Positions 8,447-16,890 are shown, numbered from the stretch's first letter. The stretch is 42,799 nt of DNA from an uncultured Muribaculaceae bacterium (GCA_910576935.1 CAJTKG010000024.1:1-42799); one strand, 5' to 3'. Notes: generated by a model not told the origin, from the sequence alone. Program-made: numbers and translations.

Positions 8447-10569
8447 AAGGAGATCAACCCCATAGCCATAATCTTTATTCATCGAGTATTGTGCATTGTG
8501 CATTAAAAATATTTTGTGCATTGTGCATTGTGCATTGTGCATTTGACGCGGAATCGCGTCAGAGCGACCGTACAAGAGCCCTGCGCGGTACAAGAAGCCT
8601 GCGCGAGCTTGTCGTCACGGCAAAACGCCCGATGAAAGACATAGGCATACAGAAGACGACTTTCGACTCGCTCGCTCTGAAAGAAAACATAGCGCTGTCG
8701 ATGGCCGACGTACTGACATTCGGCTCTTCGGTCTATGTCAAGAGCTACGGCCGCGCGACCCTGTCGACCATAGCATTCCGCGGCACATCGCCGAGCCATA
8801 CACAGGTGACCTGGAACGGCATGCGCATCAACAATCCCATGCTCGGCATGACCGATTTCTCGACAATCCCGGCATATTTCATCGACCGCGCGTCGCTGCT
8901 TCACGGCACGTCGAGCGTCAATGAGACCGGAGGCGGTCTCGGCGGTCTCGTCAGCCTCGGCACGGTCGCCGATGTCGACTCGGGCTTCAACGCGCAATAT
9001 GTGCAGGGCATAGGGTCGTTCTCGACCTTCGATGAATTTGCCCGATTGACCTACGGCGACGAGCATTGGACGGTGTCGACGCGTGTCGTCTACTCTTCGT
9101 CGCCAAATGACTATAAATATATCAATCACGACAAAAAGGTCAATATCTATGACGACGACCATAACATCATAGGCAGCTATCATCCGCGCGAACGCAACCG
9201 CAGCGGTGCTTTCAAAGATTTTCATATCCTTCAGGAAGTATATTACAACGCGCTCAACGGCAACCGCTTCGGTGTCAATGCGTGGTATACCGGCTCAAAT
9301 CGCGAACTGCCGATGCTCACCACCGACTACGGCGACGAGCGCGATTTCGAGAATCGTCAGCGCGAGAACACCTTTCGCGGCATCCTGTCGTGGGACCGCG
9401 GCGGCGAGCGTCTGCGCTTCGGCCTGCGGGGAGGGTATGTCCACACTTGGATGGCCTATGACTATAACCGCGAGGTCACCGAGGGCAACCGCGTCGCCAT
9501 GACTCGCTCGCGCAGCCGCATCAACACCTTCTTCGGCCGCTTTGACGGCACATACAATCCGTCGCGGCGCTGGATATTCACGCTCGGCCTTGCCGCCCAC
9601 CAGCATTTTGTGCGCAGCGAGGATAAGCAGATCATACTCCAGGAGGGCGGCAAGGACGTCGTCGGCTACGACAAAGGGCGCATCGAGCTGTCGGCTTCGG
9701 CCTCGGTCAAATGGCAGGCTACCGACCGCGTAGGTCTGTCGGCGGTCATCCGCGAGGATATGTTCGGCGACAGATGTGCGCCGCTGATACCGGCCTTGTT
9801 TGCCGACGCCCTGTTGTCGCAGAAAGGCAATATCATGTTGCGCGCCTCGGTGTCAAAAAACCATAAGTTCCCGTCGCTCAATGACCTGTATTTCCTGCCG
9901 GGCGGCAATCCCGATCTGCGCAGCGAGAACGGATGGACCTATGACGCGGGCATAAGCTTCGATACCGGCGCCGCACGGCCGTTGCCTTTCAGCGGCGGCG
10001 GCGGTCTGACGTGGTTTGACTCGCATATCTCCGACTGGATAATCTGGCTGCCGACGACAAAGGGCTTTTTTTCGCCGCGCAATGTCAAAGACGTCCATTC
10101 TTACGGCCTCGAAGGGCGCCTCAATGTCGCATTCGAGCCGGTAAAAGGATGGTTCGTCGACATGAACGGCTCATACTCGTGGACGCCGTCGATAAATCAC
10201 GGCGAAAAGATGTCGCCCGCCGATCAATCGGTAGGCCGTCAGCTCCCTTACGTCCCGAAACATTCTGCATCACTGACCGGCCGTCTGAGTTGGCGCTCGT
10301 GGAGTTTCCTCTACAAATGGGCTTACTATTCCGAGCGATACACCATGAGCAGCAACGACTATACGCTCACCGGCCATCTTCCCGAATATTTCATGAGCAA
10401 TATATCGCTTGAGAAAAATCTATCGTTCAAGCCCGTAGACCTGCAACTCAAGCTCGCCGTAAACAATCTCTTCAACGAAGACTATCTGTCGGTGCTGTCT
10501 AGGCCCATGCCGGGCATCAATTTTGAATTTTTCATAGGCATAACACCCAAATTCAACCGCAAAAAATGA
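8443..10569 (+). CDS. btuB: BtuB-like TonB-dependent cobalamin receptor
   Basis: The receptor has 708 residues. A TonB box-like RELVVTAKR (about 54-62) is followed by a plug domain (about 65-175, with 'TISFRGTSPSHTQVTWNGMRINNP'-type sequence) and a 22-strand-type barrel ending LAVNNLFNEDYLSVLSRPMPGINFEF. It should import cobalamin across the outer membrane, with BtuG as surface partner. The N-terminus is odd: residues about 15-34 (SIVHCALKIFCALCIVHCAF) are encoded by GTGCATT heptad repeats at the edge of the S23 element. They look like a makeshift signal peptide, with possible cleavage after CAFDA. No other Met upstream of the TonB box gives a leader. The start overlaps the S23 stop (ATGA), and the gene ends in a 4-base overlap with btuF. 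Confidence 0.88.
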   Translation: MKGDQPHSHNLYSSSIVHCALKIFCALCIVHCAFDAESRQSDRTRALRGTRSLRELVVTAKRPMKDIGIQKTTFDSLALKENIALSMADVLTFGSSVYVKSYGRATLSTIAFRGTSPSHTQVTWNGMRINNPMLGMTDFSTIPAYFIDRASLLHGTSSVNETGGGLGGLVSLGTVADVDSGFNAQYVQGIGSFSTFDEFARLTYGDEHWTVSTRVVYSSSPNDYKYINHDKKVNIYDDDHNIIGSYHPRERNRSGAFKDFHILQEVYYNALNGNRFGVNAWYTGSNRELPMLTTDYGDERDFENRQRENTFRGILSWDRGGERLRFGLRGGYVHTWMAYDYNREVTEGNRVAMTRSRSRINTFFGRFDGTYNPSRRWIFTLGLAAHQHFVRSEDKQIILQEGGKDVVGYDKGRIELSASASVKWQATDRVGLSAVIREDMFGDRCAPLIPALFADALLSQKGNIMLRASVSKNHKFPSLNDLYFLPGGNPDLRSENGWTYDAGISFDTGAARPLPFSGGGGLTWFDSHISDWIIWLPTTKGFFSPRNVKDVHSYGLEGRLNVAFEPVKGWFVDMNGSYSWTPSINHGEKMSPADQSVGRQLPYVPKHSASLTGRLSWRSWSFLYKWAYYSERYTMSSNDYTLTGHLPEYFMSNISLEKNLSFKPVDLQLKLAVNNLFNEDYLSVLSRPMPGINFEFFIGITPKFNRKK
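8491..8543. repeat. Right heptad repeat array, translated as BtuB leader
   Basis: GTGCATT occurs twice (8491-8504) and four times (8516-8543), separated by AAAAATATTTT. The array lies inside the reading frame of the btuB-like gene and encodes its hydrophobic N-terminal segment. Confidence 0.8.
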
Positions 10570-11708
10570 AACGTACCGTAAAATCGACCTTGTTGATGCT
10601 TCTGACTGTGATTGCGTTGGGCTCTTGTAAGGAGCGAGGCGCGACACATCGTGGTTTCGATAAGGAAATATACACTCCCGAATATGCCTCGGGCTTTGCC
10701 ATAAGCGGTAATGAGGCCGGCAGTCTGCTTATCACCGTCACCAATCCGTGGCAGGGAGCCGACAGCGTCGTCACCTGTCTGCTTGTGCTGCGCGAGGGCG
10801 ACAGTGTGCCCGACGGTTTCGATGGTCAGGTGCTTGACGGTGAGGCCCAACGCATAGTGGCCATGTCGTCGACCCACATAGCCATGCTCGACGCTGTCGG
10901 CCAGGCAGCGAGAGTTGTCGGAGTCTCGGGCAAGGACTATATATCCAATCCGACGGTTACGGCGCGCCGCGACAGCGTCTGCGATGTCGGCTATGAAGGC
11001 AACATCGACTATGAGACCCTTGTCGCCCTTGATCCCGATATCGTGCTGCTCTACGGCATCAACAATGCAAGCTCGATGGAAAGCAAACTGCGCGAGTCGG
11101 GCATTCCTTTTGTTTATGTCGGCGACTATCTCGAGCAGTCGCCCCTTGGAAAATCAGAGTGGCTTGTCATGCTCTCCGAACTCGTCGGCCGCGGCGACCG
11201 CGGCCGTGAGTGCTTCAACGAAATCGCTGGTAAATATAATGAGCTGAAAAACGCTGTCGCACTCGACAGCCTCAACCGCCCGAAGGTGATGCTCAACGCC
11301 CCCTACAGCGGCATATGGTTTCTGCCGCCTGTCGACAGCTATGCCGTCTCGCTCATAAATGACGCCGGGGGTAGCTTTGTTTATTATGATAAAAATAAAG
11401 GCAATTCGTCAGAACCGATAGATCTCGAGGAGGCATACATGCTCTTGGCCGAGGCCGACCTGTGGCTCAATGCCGGTTCGGTGGCGACAACCGGCGATCT
11501 GGTCAAAGCCTATCCTAAATTTGCCGGGTTGCCTGTCGTGAAAGAGGGCAGGGTATATAATAATACACTCCGCACAAACTCGGCCGGAGGCAACGACTAC
11601 TTCGAGTCTGGCGTTGTCAGGCCCGACCTTGTCCTGCGCGACTTGATCAAAATATTCCACCCCGACCTCGTTACTGAAGATTTTGTTTATTATAAACGCA
11701 TTGAATGA
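10566..11708 (+). CDS. btuF: ABC transporter cobalamin-binding lipoprotein (BtuF-like)
   Basis: The protein has 380 residues. A lipoprotein leader with lipobox (LLTVIALGSC, Cys about 21) anchors it in the periplasm. The body matches periplasmic binding proteins of the BtuF/FepB helical-backbone class (TroA-like). 'RIVAMSSTHIAMLDAVGQAARVVGVSG' around 97-123, 'NIDYETLVALDPDIVLLYG' around 147-165 and 'GIPFVYVGDYLEQSPLGKSEW' around 179-199 are typical of the two lobes and hinge. It would deliver cobalamin to BtuCD. Start and stop overlap the neighbouring genes by 4 bases each, so it is firmly in the operon. The substrate is inferred from the riboswitch; sequence alone could also fit a siderophore binder. 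Confidence 0.88.
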   Translation: MKRTVKSTLLMLLTVIALGSCKERGATHRGFDKEIYTPEYASGFAISGNEAGSLLITVTNPWQGADSVVTCLLVLREGDSVPDGFDGQVLDGEAQRIVAMSSTHIAMLDAVGQAARVVGVSGKDYISNPTVTARRDSVCDVGYEGNIDYETLVALDPDIVLLYGINNASSMESKLRESGIPFVYVGDYLEQSPLGKSEWLVMLSELVGRGDRGRECFNEIAGKYNELKNAVALDSLNRPKVMLNAPYSGIWFLPPVDSYAVSLINDAGGSFVYYDKNKGNSSEPIDLEEAYMLLAEADLWLNAGSVATTGDLVKAYPKFAGLPVVKEGRVYNNTLRTNSAGGNDYFESGVVRPDLVLRDLIKIFHPDLVTEDFVYYKRIE

Positions 11709-12706
11709 AAAATCGCACGGGCATATTGTTTGCAGTCATCGGTTTGACAGCGACGATTCTTTTTATTATCGATCTTGCCGTCGGGTCGGTCAATATACCG
11801 CTCCGGCGCGTTTTCGCTGTCCTTACGGGTGTTGAAAGCGATCACATGATCTCGACAATCGTGATCGACTTTCGTCTTGTCAAGGCCGTGATGGCCCTTG
11901 TCGTCGGGGCGGCGCTGTCGGTCAGCGGTCTGCAGATGCAGACCTTGTTCCGCAATCCTTTGGCGGGACCTTATGTGCTGGGCATCAGTTCGGGCGCGTC
12001 ACTCGGTGTCGCTTTGTTCATGCTCGGTGCGCCTCTGTTCGGACTGTCGGCATTGATCTCGTCGCTCGGTGTTGCCGGTGCGGCATGGCTCGGAGCGGCG
12101 GCCGTGCTGATCGTCGTTGCCGCCGTCGGCCATCGCATCAAAGACATAATGGTGATACTCATTCTCGGCATGATGTTTTCGTCGGGCGTCGGTGCTGTTG
12201 TGCAGATACTGCAATATCTCAGCCGCGAGGAGGCTCTCAAAAATTTTGTCGTCTGGACCATGGGCTCCCTTGGTGACGTTACCGTGTCGCAGTTGTGGAT
12301 TATCCTTCCCGCTGTCATCATAGGTTTTATTCTCGCTGTCGTTACCATCAAGGCCCTCAATCTTCTGCTCTTCGGACAGGAATATGCCGTGACGATGGGG
12401 CTCGACATCAAGCGTTCGCGCTTGCTGATATTCGCTTCGACAACGCTGTTGGCCGGCACGGTCACGGCCTTTTGCGGCCCTATCGGATTTATAGGCCTGT
12501 CGATGCCTCATGTCACGAGGCTTCTTTTTGCCCGCAGCGACCACCGGGTAATGATTCCGGCCACGGCGCTGACAGGTGCTGCCGTGATGCTCGTCTGTGA
12601 TATAGTTTCCAAACTTTTCCTCTTGCCGGTCAACGCTATCACGGCATTGCTCGGCATCCCGGTCGTTGTCTGGATTGTCTTACGCAATAACACCATGACC
12701 CGATGA
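11705..12706 (+). CDS. btuC: FecCD-family ABC permease (BtuC-like)
   Basis: The integral membrane protein has 333 residues and about ten hydrophobic segments. Hallmarks of the FecCD family are 'RLVKAVMALVVGAALSVSGLQMQTLFRNPLAGPYVLGISSGASLG' (about 58-102) and, near the end, 'GPIGFIGLSMPHVTRLLFARSDHRVMIPATALTGA', which contains the cytoplasmic coupling helix to the ATPase. It would form the inner-membrane channel for cobalamin with BtuD. It overlaps btuF and btuD by four bases each. Substrate specificity rests on context. Confidence 0.92.
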   Translation: MKNRTGILFAVIGLTATILFIIDLAVGSVNIPLRRVFAVLTGVESDHMISTIVIDFRLVKAVMALVVGAALSVSGLQMQTLFRNPLAGPYVLGISSGASLGVALFMLGAPLFGLSALISSLGVAGAAWLGAAAVLIVVAAVGHRIKDIMVILILGMMFSSGVGAVVQILQYLSREEALKNFVVWTMGSLGDVTVSQLWIILPAVIIGFILAVVTIKALNLLLFGQEYAVTMGLDIKRSRLLIFASTTLLAGTVTAFCGPIGFIGLSMPHVTRLLFARSDHRVMIPATALTGAAVMLVCDIVSKLFLLPVNAITALLGIPVVVWIVLRNNTMTR

Positions 12707-13434
12707 TTGAACTACACGATTTTACTATAGGTTTTGGCGGCAAGGTCTTGATAAACGATGCTACGGCCACGATAGACGGCGGCAGCCTGACTGCTCTTCT
12801 CGGCCGTAACGGCAGCGGCAAATCGACCCTTCTGCGCGCTATTGCCGGACTCAACCGGCGCTATCGGGGCACGGTAACTGTCGGCGGTCTCGATGTATCG
12901 GCCACACCGTCGCCGCGTCTTGCACGGACTCTCGCTTTCGTCTCGACCGAGCGCACACGCATCGCCAATCTCAGTTGCCGCGACGTCGTCGCCCTCGGGC
13001 GCGCCCCATATACCGACTGGATAGGCCGCCTGTCGGAGGCCGACCGCGCCATCGTCGACGAATCGCTTGAGGCGGTCGGCATGGCCTCGTACGCCGACCG
13101 CACACTCGACCGTATGAGCGACGGCGAGTGCCAGCGGGTGATGATAGCGCGTGCTCTGGCGCAGACAACGCCCGTCATATTGCTTGACGAACCGACATCG
13201 TTTCTCGATCTGCCCAACCGCTATGAGTTGTGCGGATTGCTCCGACGCCTTGCCCGCGACCATGGCAAGACTATACTATATTCGACCCACGAGCTTGACA
13301 TCGCGCTTAAACTCAGTGACGCTATAGCATTGATTGACACGCCGCGGCTCATCTGCCTCTCCGTCGACCGGATGGTGGGCGCCGGTCATATCGACAGACT
13401 GTTTCACCTTGATCTGTTGGATAGAAAATGCTGA
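12703..13434 (+). CDS. btuD: Cobalamin ABC transporter ATPase (BtuD-like)
   Basis: The protein has 243 residues. It is a complete ABC ATPase: Walker A GRNGSGKST (34-42), signature MSDGECQR (138-145; a variant of LSGGQ), Walker B VILLDEPTS (158-166, catalytic Glu 163) and H-switch STHE (194-197). It should power import through BtuC. Its start overlaps btuC by four bases and its last seven bases overlap the DUF2284 gene. FecE-type ATPases for siderophores are similar in sequence, so the assignment to cobalamin comes from the riboswitch and BtuG/BtuB. Confidence 0.9.
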   Translation: MIELHDFTIGFGGKVLINDATATIDGGSLTALLGRNGSGKSTLLRAIAGLNRRYRGTVTVGGLDVSATPSPRLARTLAFVSTERTRIANLSCRDVVALGRAPYTDWIGRLSEADRAIVDESLEAVGMASYADRTLDRMSDGECQRVMIARALAQTTPVILLDEPTSFLDLPNRYELCGLLRRLARDHGKTILYSTHELDIALKLSDAIALIDTPRLICLSVDRMVGAGHIDRLFHLDLLDRKC

Positions 13435-14003
13435 AATCAGACTATACAGTCGAGCAACTGAAAACCGAGATTCCCGTCGCCGAATATATCGCCGGCTTCC
13501 GCGATGCCGATAAGTTTATACGCTTCTGTCGCGAATGTCCCTCCTATGGCGCGAGCTGGGGTTGTCCGCCCTTTGAGTTCGATGCCGAGGCCCTGCTGAG
13601 GCGCTATGAGCGCGCGATTATCTTTGCGTCTAAAATCGTGCCGGCTGATCCGCTGCCGTTGTCAGAGGTGCAGAATTTCATACGTCCCGAACGGATGGAG
13701 ATCGAACGCCGCCTGCTCGACCTCGAGCGCGAGACCGGCGGACGCGCTTTCGCTTACGTAGGCCGTTGTCTTTATTGCGGCGACGAGCCGTGTGCCCGAC
13801 TCGCGAAACTCCCGTGCCGTCATCCCGACAAAGTGCGGCCGTCGCTCGAAGCCTTCGGTTTTGACATCGCCGGAACCCTCGACCGCCTGTTCGGTATCGA
13901 ACTCAAATGGGGACGTGACGGTTATGCTCCCGACTATCTTGTGCTTGTGAGCGCACTGTTTGTGCCGGCTCATAACACGGCGGCGACTTCTTTGAAAGCA
14001 TAG
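13428..14003 (+). CDS. DUF2284 predicted metal-binding protein
   Basis: The 191-residue soluble protein has two Cys clusters. C34-x2-C37-x8-C46 lies in FCRECPSYGASWGCPP, and C114-x2-C117-x4-C122-x7-C130 lies in CLYCGDEPC...C. This is the pattern of DUF2284 proteins, which probably bind an Fe-S cluster or another metal. It is the last gene of the cobalamin operon, overlapping btuD by 7 bases, so it may act on cobalamin or its metal after import; this is inference, and the family function is not known. Its 3' end overlaps the end of birA on the other strand by 34 bases. Confidence 0.8.
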   Translation: MLKSDYTVEQLKTEIPVAEYIAGFRDADKFIRFCRECPSYGASWGCPPFEFDAEALLRRYERAIIFASKIVPADPLPLSEVQNFIRPERMEIERRLLDLERETGGRAFAYVGRCLYCGDEPCARLAKLPCRHPDKVRPSLEAFGFDIAGTLDRLFGIELKWGRDGYAPDYLVLVSALFVPAHNTAATSLKA

Positions 14004-14716
14004 GTATGTGTCGTGCCGTCGGGGCGACGGAGTGTCATAGGGCCCGCAAGGTCGACATAGGTGATTTCGGCCTCAAAGCTCTCGCCAGTAGCGGCATCGC
14101 GGTAGCTGTGGAAACCCTTGCGACGCCAGAGATGTGACATATAGCGCTGTCTGAGATTTTCGGCGTCGACGACGGCTTCATAGCGGTCGAAGTCGTCGAC
14201 AACCCGTGCGGCGATGGCCTCCATCGCGGCGTCGAGGTCGTGTTCGCGCCCTGTGAGCATGACTACCGACACCGGATTCGGGGCGTTACTGACAAAACGC
14301 CGCTGGTTGATGTTGATGCCCGCCCCAACGACCGAATGTAGTATATCCTTGCCCGATAGAGTGTTTTCGATTAGTATGCCGCATATCTTGCTATCGTCGG
14401 CATAAATGTCGTTGGGCCACTTCACGGTTATCTCGGCGGCGGCGCCGACAATGTCGGCTATGGCGTCGCGCAGCGACAGGGCCACCGACATCGACAGCTC
14501 GAACTGCCGCCGTGCCTCTATCTTCTGCGGCTTGAGCAAGATTGAGAATGTGAGGTTCTTGCCGGGCTCTGACTCCCACGAGTTGCCGCGCTGTCCGCGG
14601 CCGGCGGTCTGCTCTCCGGCTACGATGACACTGCCGTGGCCGAGCTCCGCGGCACGCTCGGCGAGCAGGCTGTTTGTCGACGCCGTGCCGGCGACCTTTA
14701 TGATGTGAGGCTTCAT
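13970..14716 (-). CDS. birA: Biotin--[acetyl-CoA-carboxylase] ligase
   Basis: The protein has 248 residues, the size of the catalytic-plus-C-terminal form without a DNA-binding domain, so it modifies proteins but should not act as a repressor. It activates biotin with ATP and transfers it to the biotin carrier lysine. Visible motifs: TASTN (11-15), the biotinyl-AMP loop GRGQRGNSW (39-47), KWPND (99-103) and the SKICGILIE segment with the active Lys (109-117). It is the last gene of the porX-tsaE-birA operon, overlapping tsaE by four bases. Its 3' end runs 34 bases into the convergent DUF2284 gene. Confidence 0.95.
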   Translation of the reverse strand: MKPHIIKVAGTASTNSLLAERAAELGHGSVIVAGEQTAGRGQRGNSWESEPGKNLTFSILLKPQKIEARRQFELSMSVALSLRDAIADIVGAAAEITVKWPNDIYADDSKICGILIENTLSGKDILHSVVGAGININQRRFVSNAPNPVSVVMLTGREHDLDAAMEAIAARVVDDFDRYEAVVDAENLRQRYMSHLWRRKGFHSYRDAATGESFEAEITYVDLAGPMTLRRPDGTTHTYAFKEVAAVL

Positions 14717-15132
14717 GAGACGATGAGGTCGCGGCTATTGTCGTCGTTTACGCGGATGTCGACCCTGACGGCATCGTCGGGCAGGAGCGAGCCCAGACGC
14801 TCGGGCCACTCGATAAGGCATAGCGAGCCCGAGTCGAAGTAGTCGTCAACGCCGATGTCGTAGGCCTCGGCCTCGTTGTCGAGCCGATAGAGGTCAAAGT
14901 GATATATTGTTTCTCCGTCGGCGGCCGTATACTCGTTGACTATTGCAAACGAGGGCGAGTTGGCCTCGCCGCTGTCAACGCCCAGATGACGCGCCAACGC
15001 GCTGATAAAAGTCGTTTTGCCGGCGCCCATCTCGCCGTAGAATGTGAAAATGCGGTGTTCGTTTGTCAGTGCGGCAAACTCGGCGGCGGCGTGACCGAGA
15101 TCATCAATGTCTGATATATGTATCCGTCTCAT
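14713..15132 (-). CDS. tsaE: tRNA threonylcarbamoyladenosine biosynthesis ATPase TsaE
   Basis: The protein has 139 residues, the normal TsaE size. It works with TsaB and TsaD in making t6A at position 37 of ANN-decoding tRNAs. The P-loop GEMGAGKTT lies at 33-41, 'SPSFAIVNEY' around 80-89 and the family signature 'LIEWPERLGSLLP' near 107-119. It overlaps porX at its start and birA at its end by four bases each (ATGA overlaps), so all three are translated from one mRNA. Confidence 0.95.
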   Translation of the reverse strand: MRRIHISDIDDLGHAAAEFAALTNEHRIFTFYGEMGAGKTTFISALARHLGVDSGEANSPSFAIVNEYTAADGETIYHFDLYRLDNEAEAYDIGVDDYFDSGSLCLIEWPERLGSLLPDDAVRVDIRVNDDNSRDLIVS

Positions 15133-16679
15133 TTTGCTGTCAGGGTTATCAGCGGCACAAGCATCTCTTCGAGCGAGATGCCTCCGTGCTGGAAAGTGCC
15201 GGTGTAATATTGCACATAATAGTTGTAGTTGTTGGGGTAGGCAAAGAAACTGCGGTTTGTGGCAAAGATATATGCCGTCGACACATTCGGCGCAGGCAAC
15301 CCGAATTTCATGGGCTGTTTGATTTCATATACCTGCTTGGGGTTGTAATTGAGGTTCTTGCCTAACTTATAGCGCAGGTTGGTATTGGTGTTGCGGTCGC
15401 CGACAATTTTGACAGGATTGTCTACGCGTATCGTGCCGTGGTCGGTCGTAAGAACGATTTTATAACCTTTGGCTGCTATGGCCTTGAAAAGCTCGAGCGC
15501 CGACGAATGGCGAAACCACGACTCTGTCAGCGAGCGGTAGGCGGCGTTGGTCGATGCCAGCTCGCGTATCATCTTCGACTCGGTGCGCGCGTGCGACAGC
15601 ATGTCGACAAAGTTGAGCACTATGACATTGAGATCATTGGCCTCGAGGCGGCTAAACTCATTGATAAGTTTCTCGCCCGCAGCCCCGTCGTTGATCTTGT
15701 TGTATGAGAAACGGCAGTGGCGGCGGTAGCGGTCAAAGAGGGTCGCTATCAGAGGCGATTCGTTAAGATTCTTGCCCTCTTCAGAGTCCTCGTCGACCCA
15801 CAGTTCGGGGAACAGCTTCTCTATGTCGGCCGGCATCAGACCCGAGAATATGGCGTTGCGTGCATACTGGGTCGCCGTCGGCAGAATCGACGTATACAGC
15901 TCTTCTTCGATATTGAACATATCGCTCAACAGTGGCATAACCGTGCGCCACTGGTCGAGACGGAAGTTGTCGATCAGTATAAAAAACACCTTCTCGCCCC
16001 TGTCGAGCATCGGAAACACCTTGCGGGGTATGATCTCGGGGCTCATCAGCGGGTGATTGTCTGTCGTGACCCACGACTCATAGTTGCGTCTGACCCATTT
16101 GTTGAACTCTGAGTTTGCCTCGATCTTCTGCATGTCGAGCATCTCGTCCATATTGGTGTCGGTCGATGCCAGCTCGAGTTCGCGGTAGACGAGTTTGCCG
16201 TAGAGATCATACCAGTCGTCGATCGTCGCCGCGCTGTTGATCAGATGCGATATATTGGCGAAATCCTCTCGGTAGTCGCGTGTGGCCTGATCGGCTACGA
16301 GGCGGTCGCTGTGGAGAATCTTTTTGATAGCCAGGAGTATCTGGTTAGGGTTTACCGGTTTGATGAGATAGTCGGCTATCTTGTTGCCGACAGCCTGGTC
16401 CATGATATTCTCCTCCTCGCTTTTCGTTATCATTATGACAGGCACATGGGGCAGAGTCTGTTTTATGCGCGTCAGAGTCTCGAGTCCCGTCAGTCCCGGC
16501 ATATTCTCGTCGAGTATTATGAGGTCGAAAGGCTGCGACGACGCCATATCGAGAGCGTCGCTGCCGCTGTTGGCCGTTGTCACGTTGTAGCCCTTGTTTC
16601 TAAGAAACATGATATGGGGCTTGAGCAGATCGATTTCATCGTCGGCCCAGAGTATGTTGTGTCGAGCGTTACTTGCCAT
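15129..16679 (-). CDS. porX: PorX: response regulator with PglZ phosphatase domain (T9SS regulator)
   Basis: The protein has 516 residues. The N-terminal receiver domain shows the acidic pair D13/D14, the phospho-acceptor D57 and K107. The rest is a PglZ/alkaline-phosphatase-like domain with metal-ligand-type residues D237 (ILIDNFRLDQWR), T268/T270 (PTATQYARN), D413/H414 (TTDHG) and H498. PorX with PorY controls type IX secretion in Porphyromonas and relatives, and PorX has nucleotide-phosphodiesterase/phosphatase activity. Two PorU-like proteins elsewhere in this window support a T9SS role. The gene leads an operon with tsaE and birA and has its own promoter at 16702-16732. No PorY sensor kinase is in the window. 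Confidence 0.93.
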   Translation of the reverse strand: MASNARHNILWADDEIDLLKPHIMFLRNKGYNVTTANSGSDALDMASSQPFDLIILDENMPGLTGLETLTRIKQTLPHVPVIMITKSEEENIMDQAVGNKIADYLIKPVNPNQILLAIKKILHSDRLVADQATRDYREDFANISHLINSAATIDDWYDLYGKLVYRELELASTDTNMDEMLDMQKIEANSEFNKWVRRNYESWVTTDNHPLMSPEIIPRKVFPMLDRGEKVFFILIDNFRLDQWRTVMPLLSDMFNIEEELYTSILPTATQYARNAIFSGLMPADIEKLFPELWVDEDSEEGKNLNESPLIATLFDRYRRHCRFSYNKINDGAAGEKLINEFSRLEANDLNVIVLNFVDMLSHARTESKMIRELASTNAAYRSLTESWFRHSSALELFKAIAAKGYKIVLTTDHGTIRVDNPVKIVGDRNTNTNLRYKLGKNLNYNPKQVYEIKQPMKFGLPAPNVSTAYIFATNRSFFAYPNNYNYYVQYYTGTFQHGGISLEEMLVPLITLTAK

Positions 16680-16701
16680 TGGAGCTGTATTTATTTACCA
16701 A

Positions 16702-16732
16702 CAAAGTTAAACAATAGTCATTACAAGACAAA
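16702..16732 (-). promoter_or_regulatory. Promoter of porX-tsaE-birA
   Basis: On the minus strand TTTG (16729-16732), a 19-base spacer and TAACTTTG (16702-16709) match the Bacteroidota consensus. The porX ATG lies 22 bases further. Confidence 0.7.
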
Positions 16733-16827
16733 AACAAATAATAAGACATCGTGATATTTGTTTTTTTATCCAAAACAAATCAAAAGCACAATAAACTTAA
16801 CCTTATCGTAAAATAATATAAAAAATA

Positions 16828-16859
16828 TTTGCATTCACTTGATTTATGACATATATTTG
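16828..16859 (+). promoter_or_regulatory. Promoter of the lipoprotein gene at 16891
   Basis: TTTG at 16828-16831, a 20-base spacer and TATATTTG at 16852-16859. The ATG follows at 16891. It is divergent from the porX promoter across an AT-rich spacer. Confidence 0.7.
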
Positions 16860-16890
16860 CGATTGTTATTAATTCTTAAACTGTTATCGT

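Larger units (their letters stand above)
8024..8543 (+). mobile_element. S23/IVS-like element between btuG and btuB
   Basis: The segment contains one AT-rich four-helix-bundle gene (8084-8446). AATGCAC heptads flank it on the left (8029-8060) and their reverse complement GTGCATT heptads on the right (8491-8543), forming inverted ends. It interrupts an operon whose other genes overlap by four bases. In many Bacteroidota, S23-family genes carry similar AATGCACAATGCA or AATTCATAATT arrays at their borders, so a mobile or once-mobile cassette is a reasonable reading. No transposase is present, and no target-site duplication was identified by eye. Confidence 0.55.
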
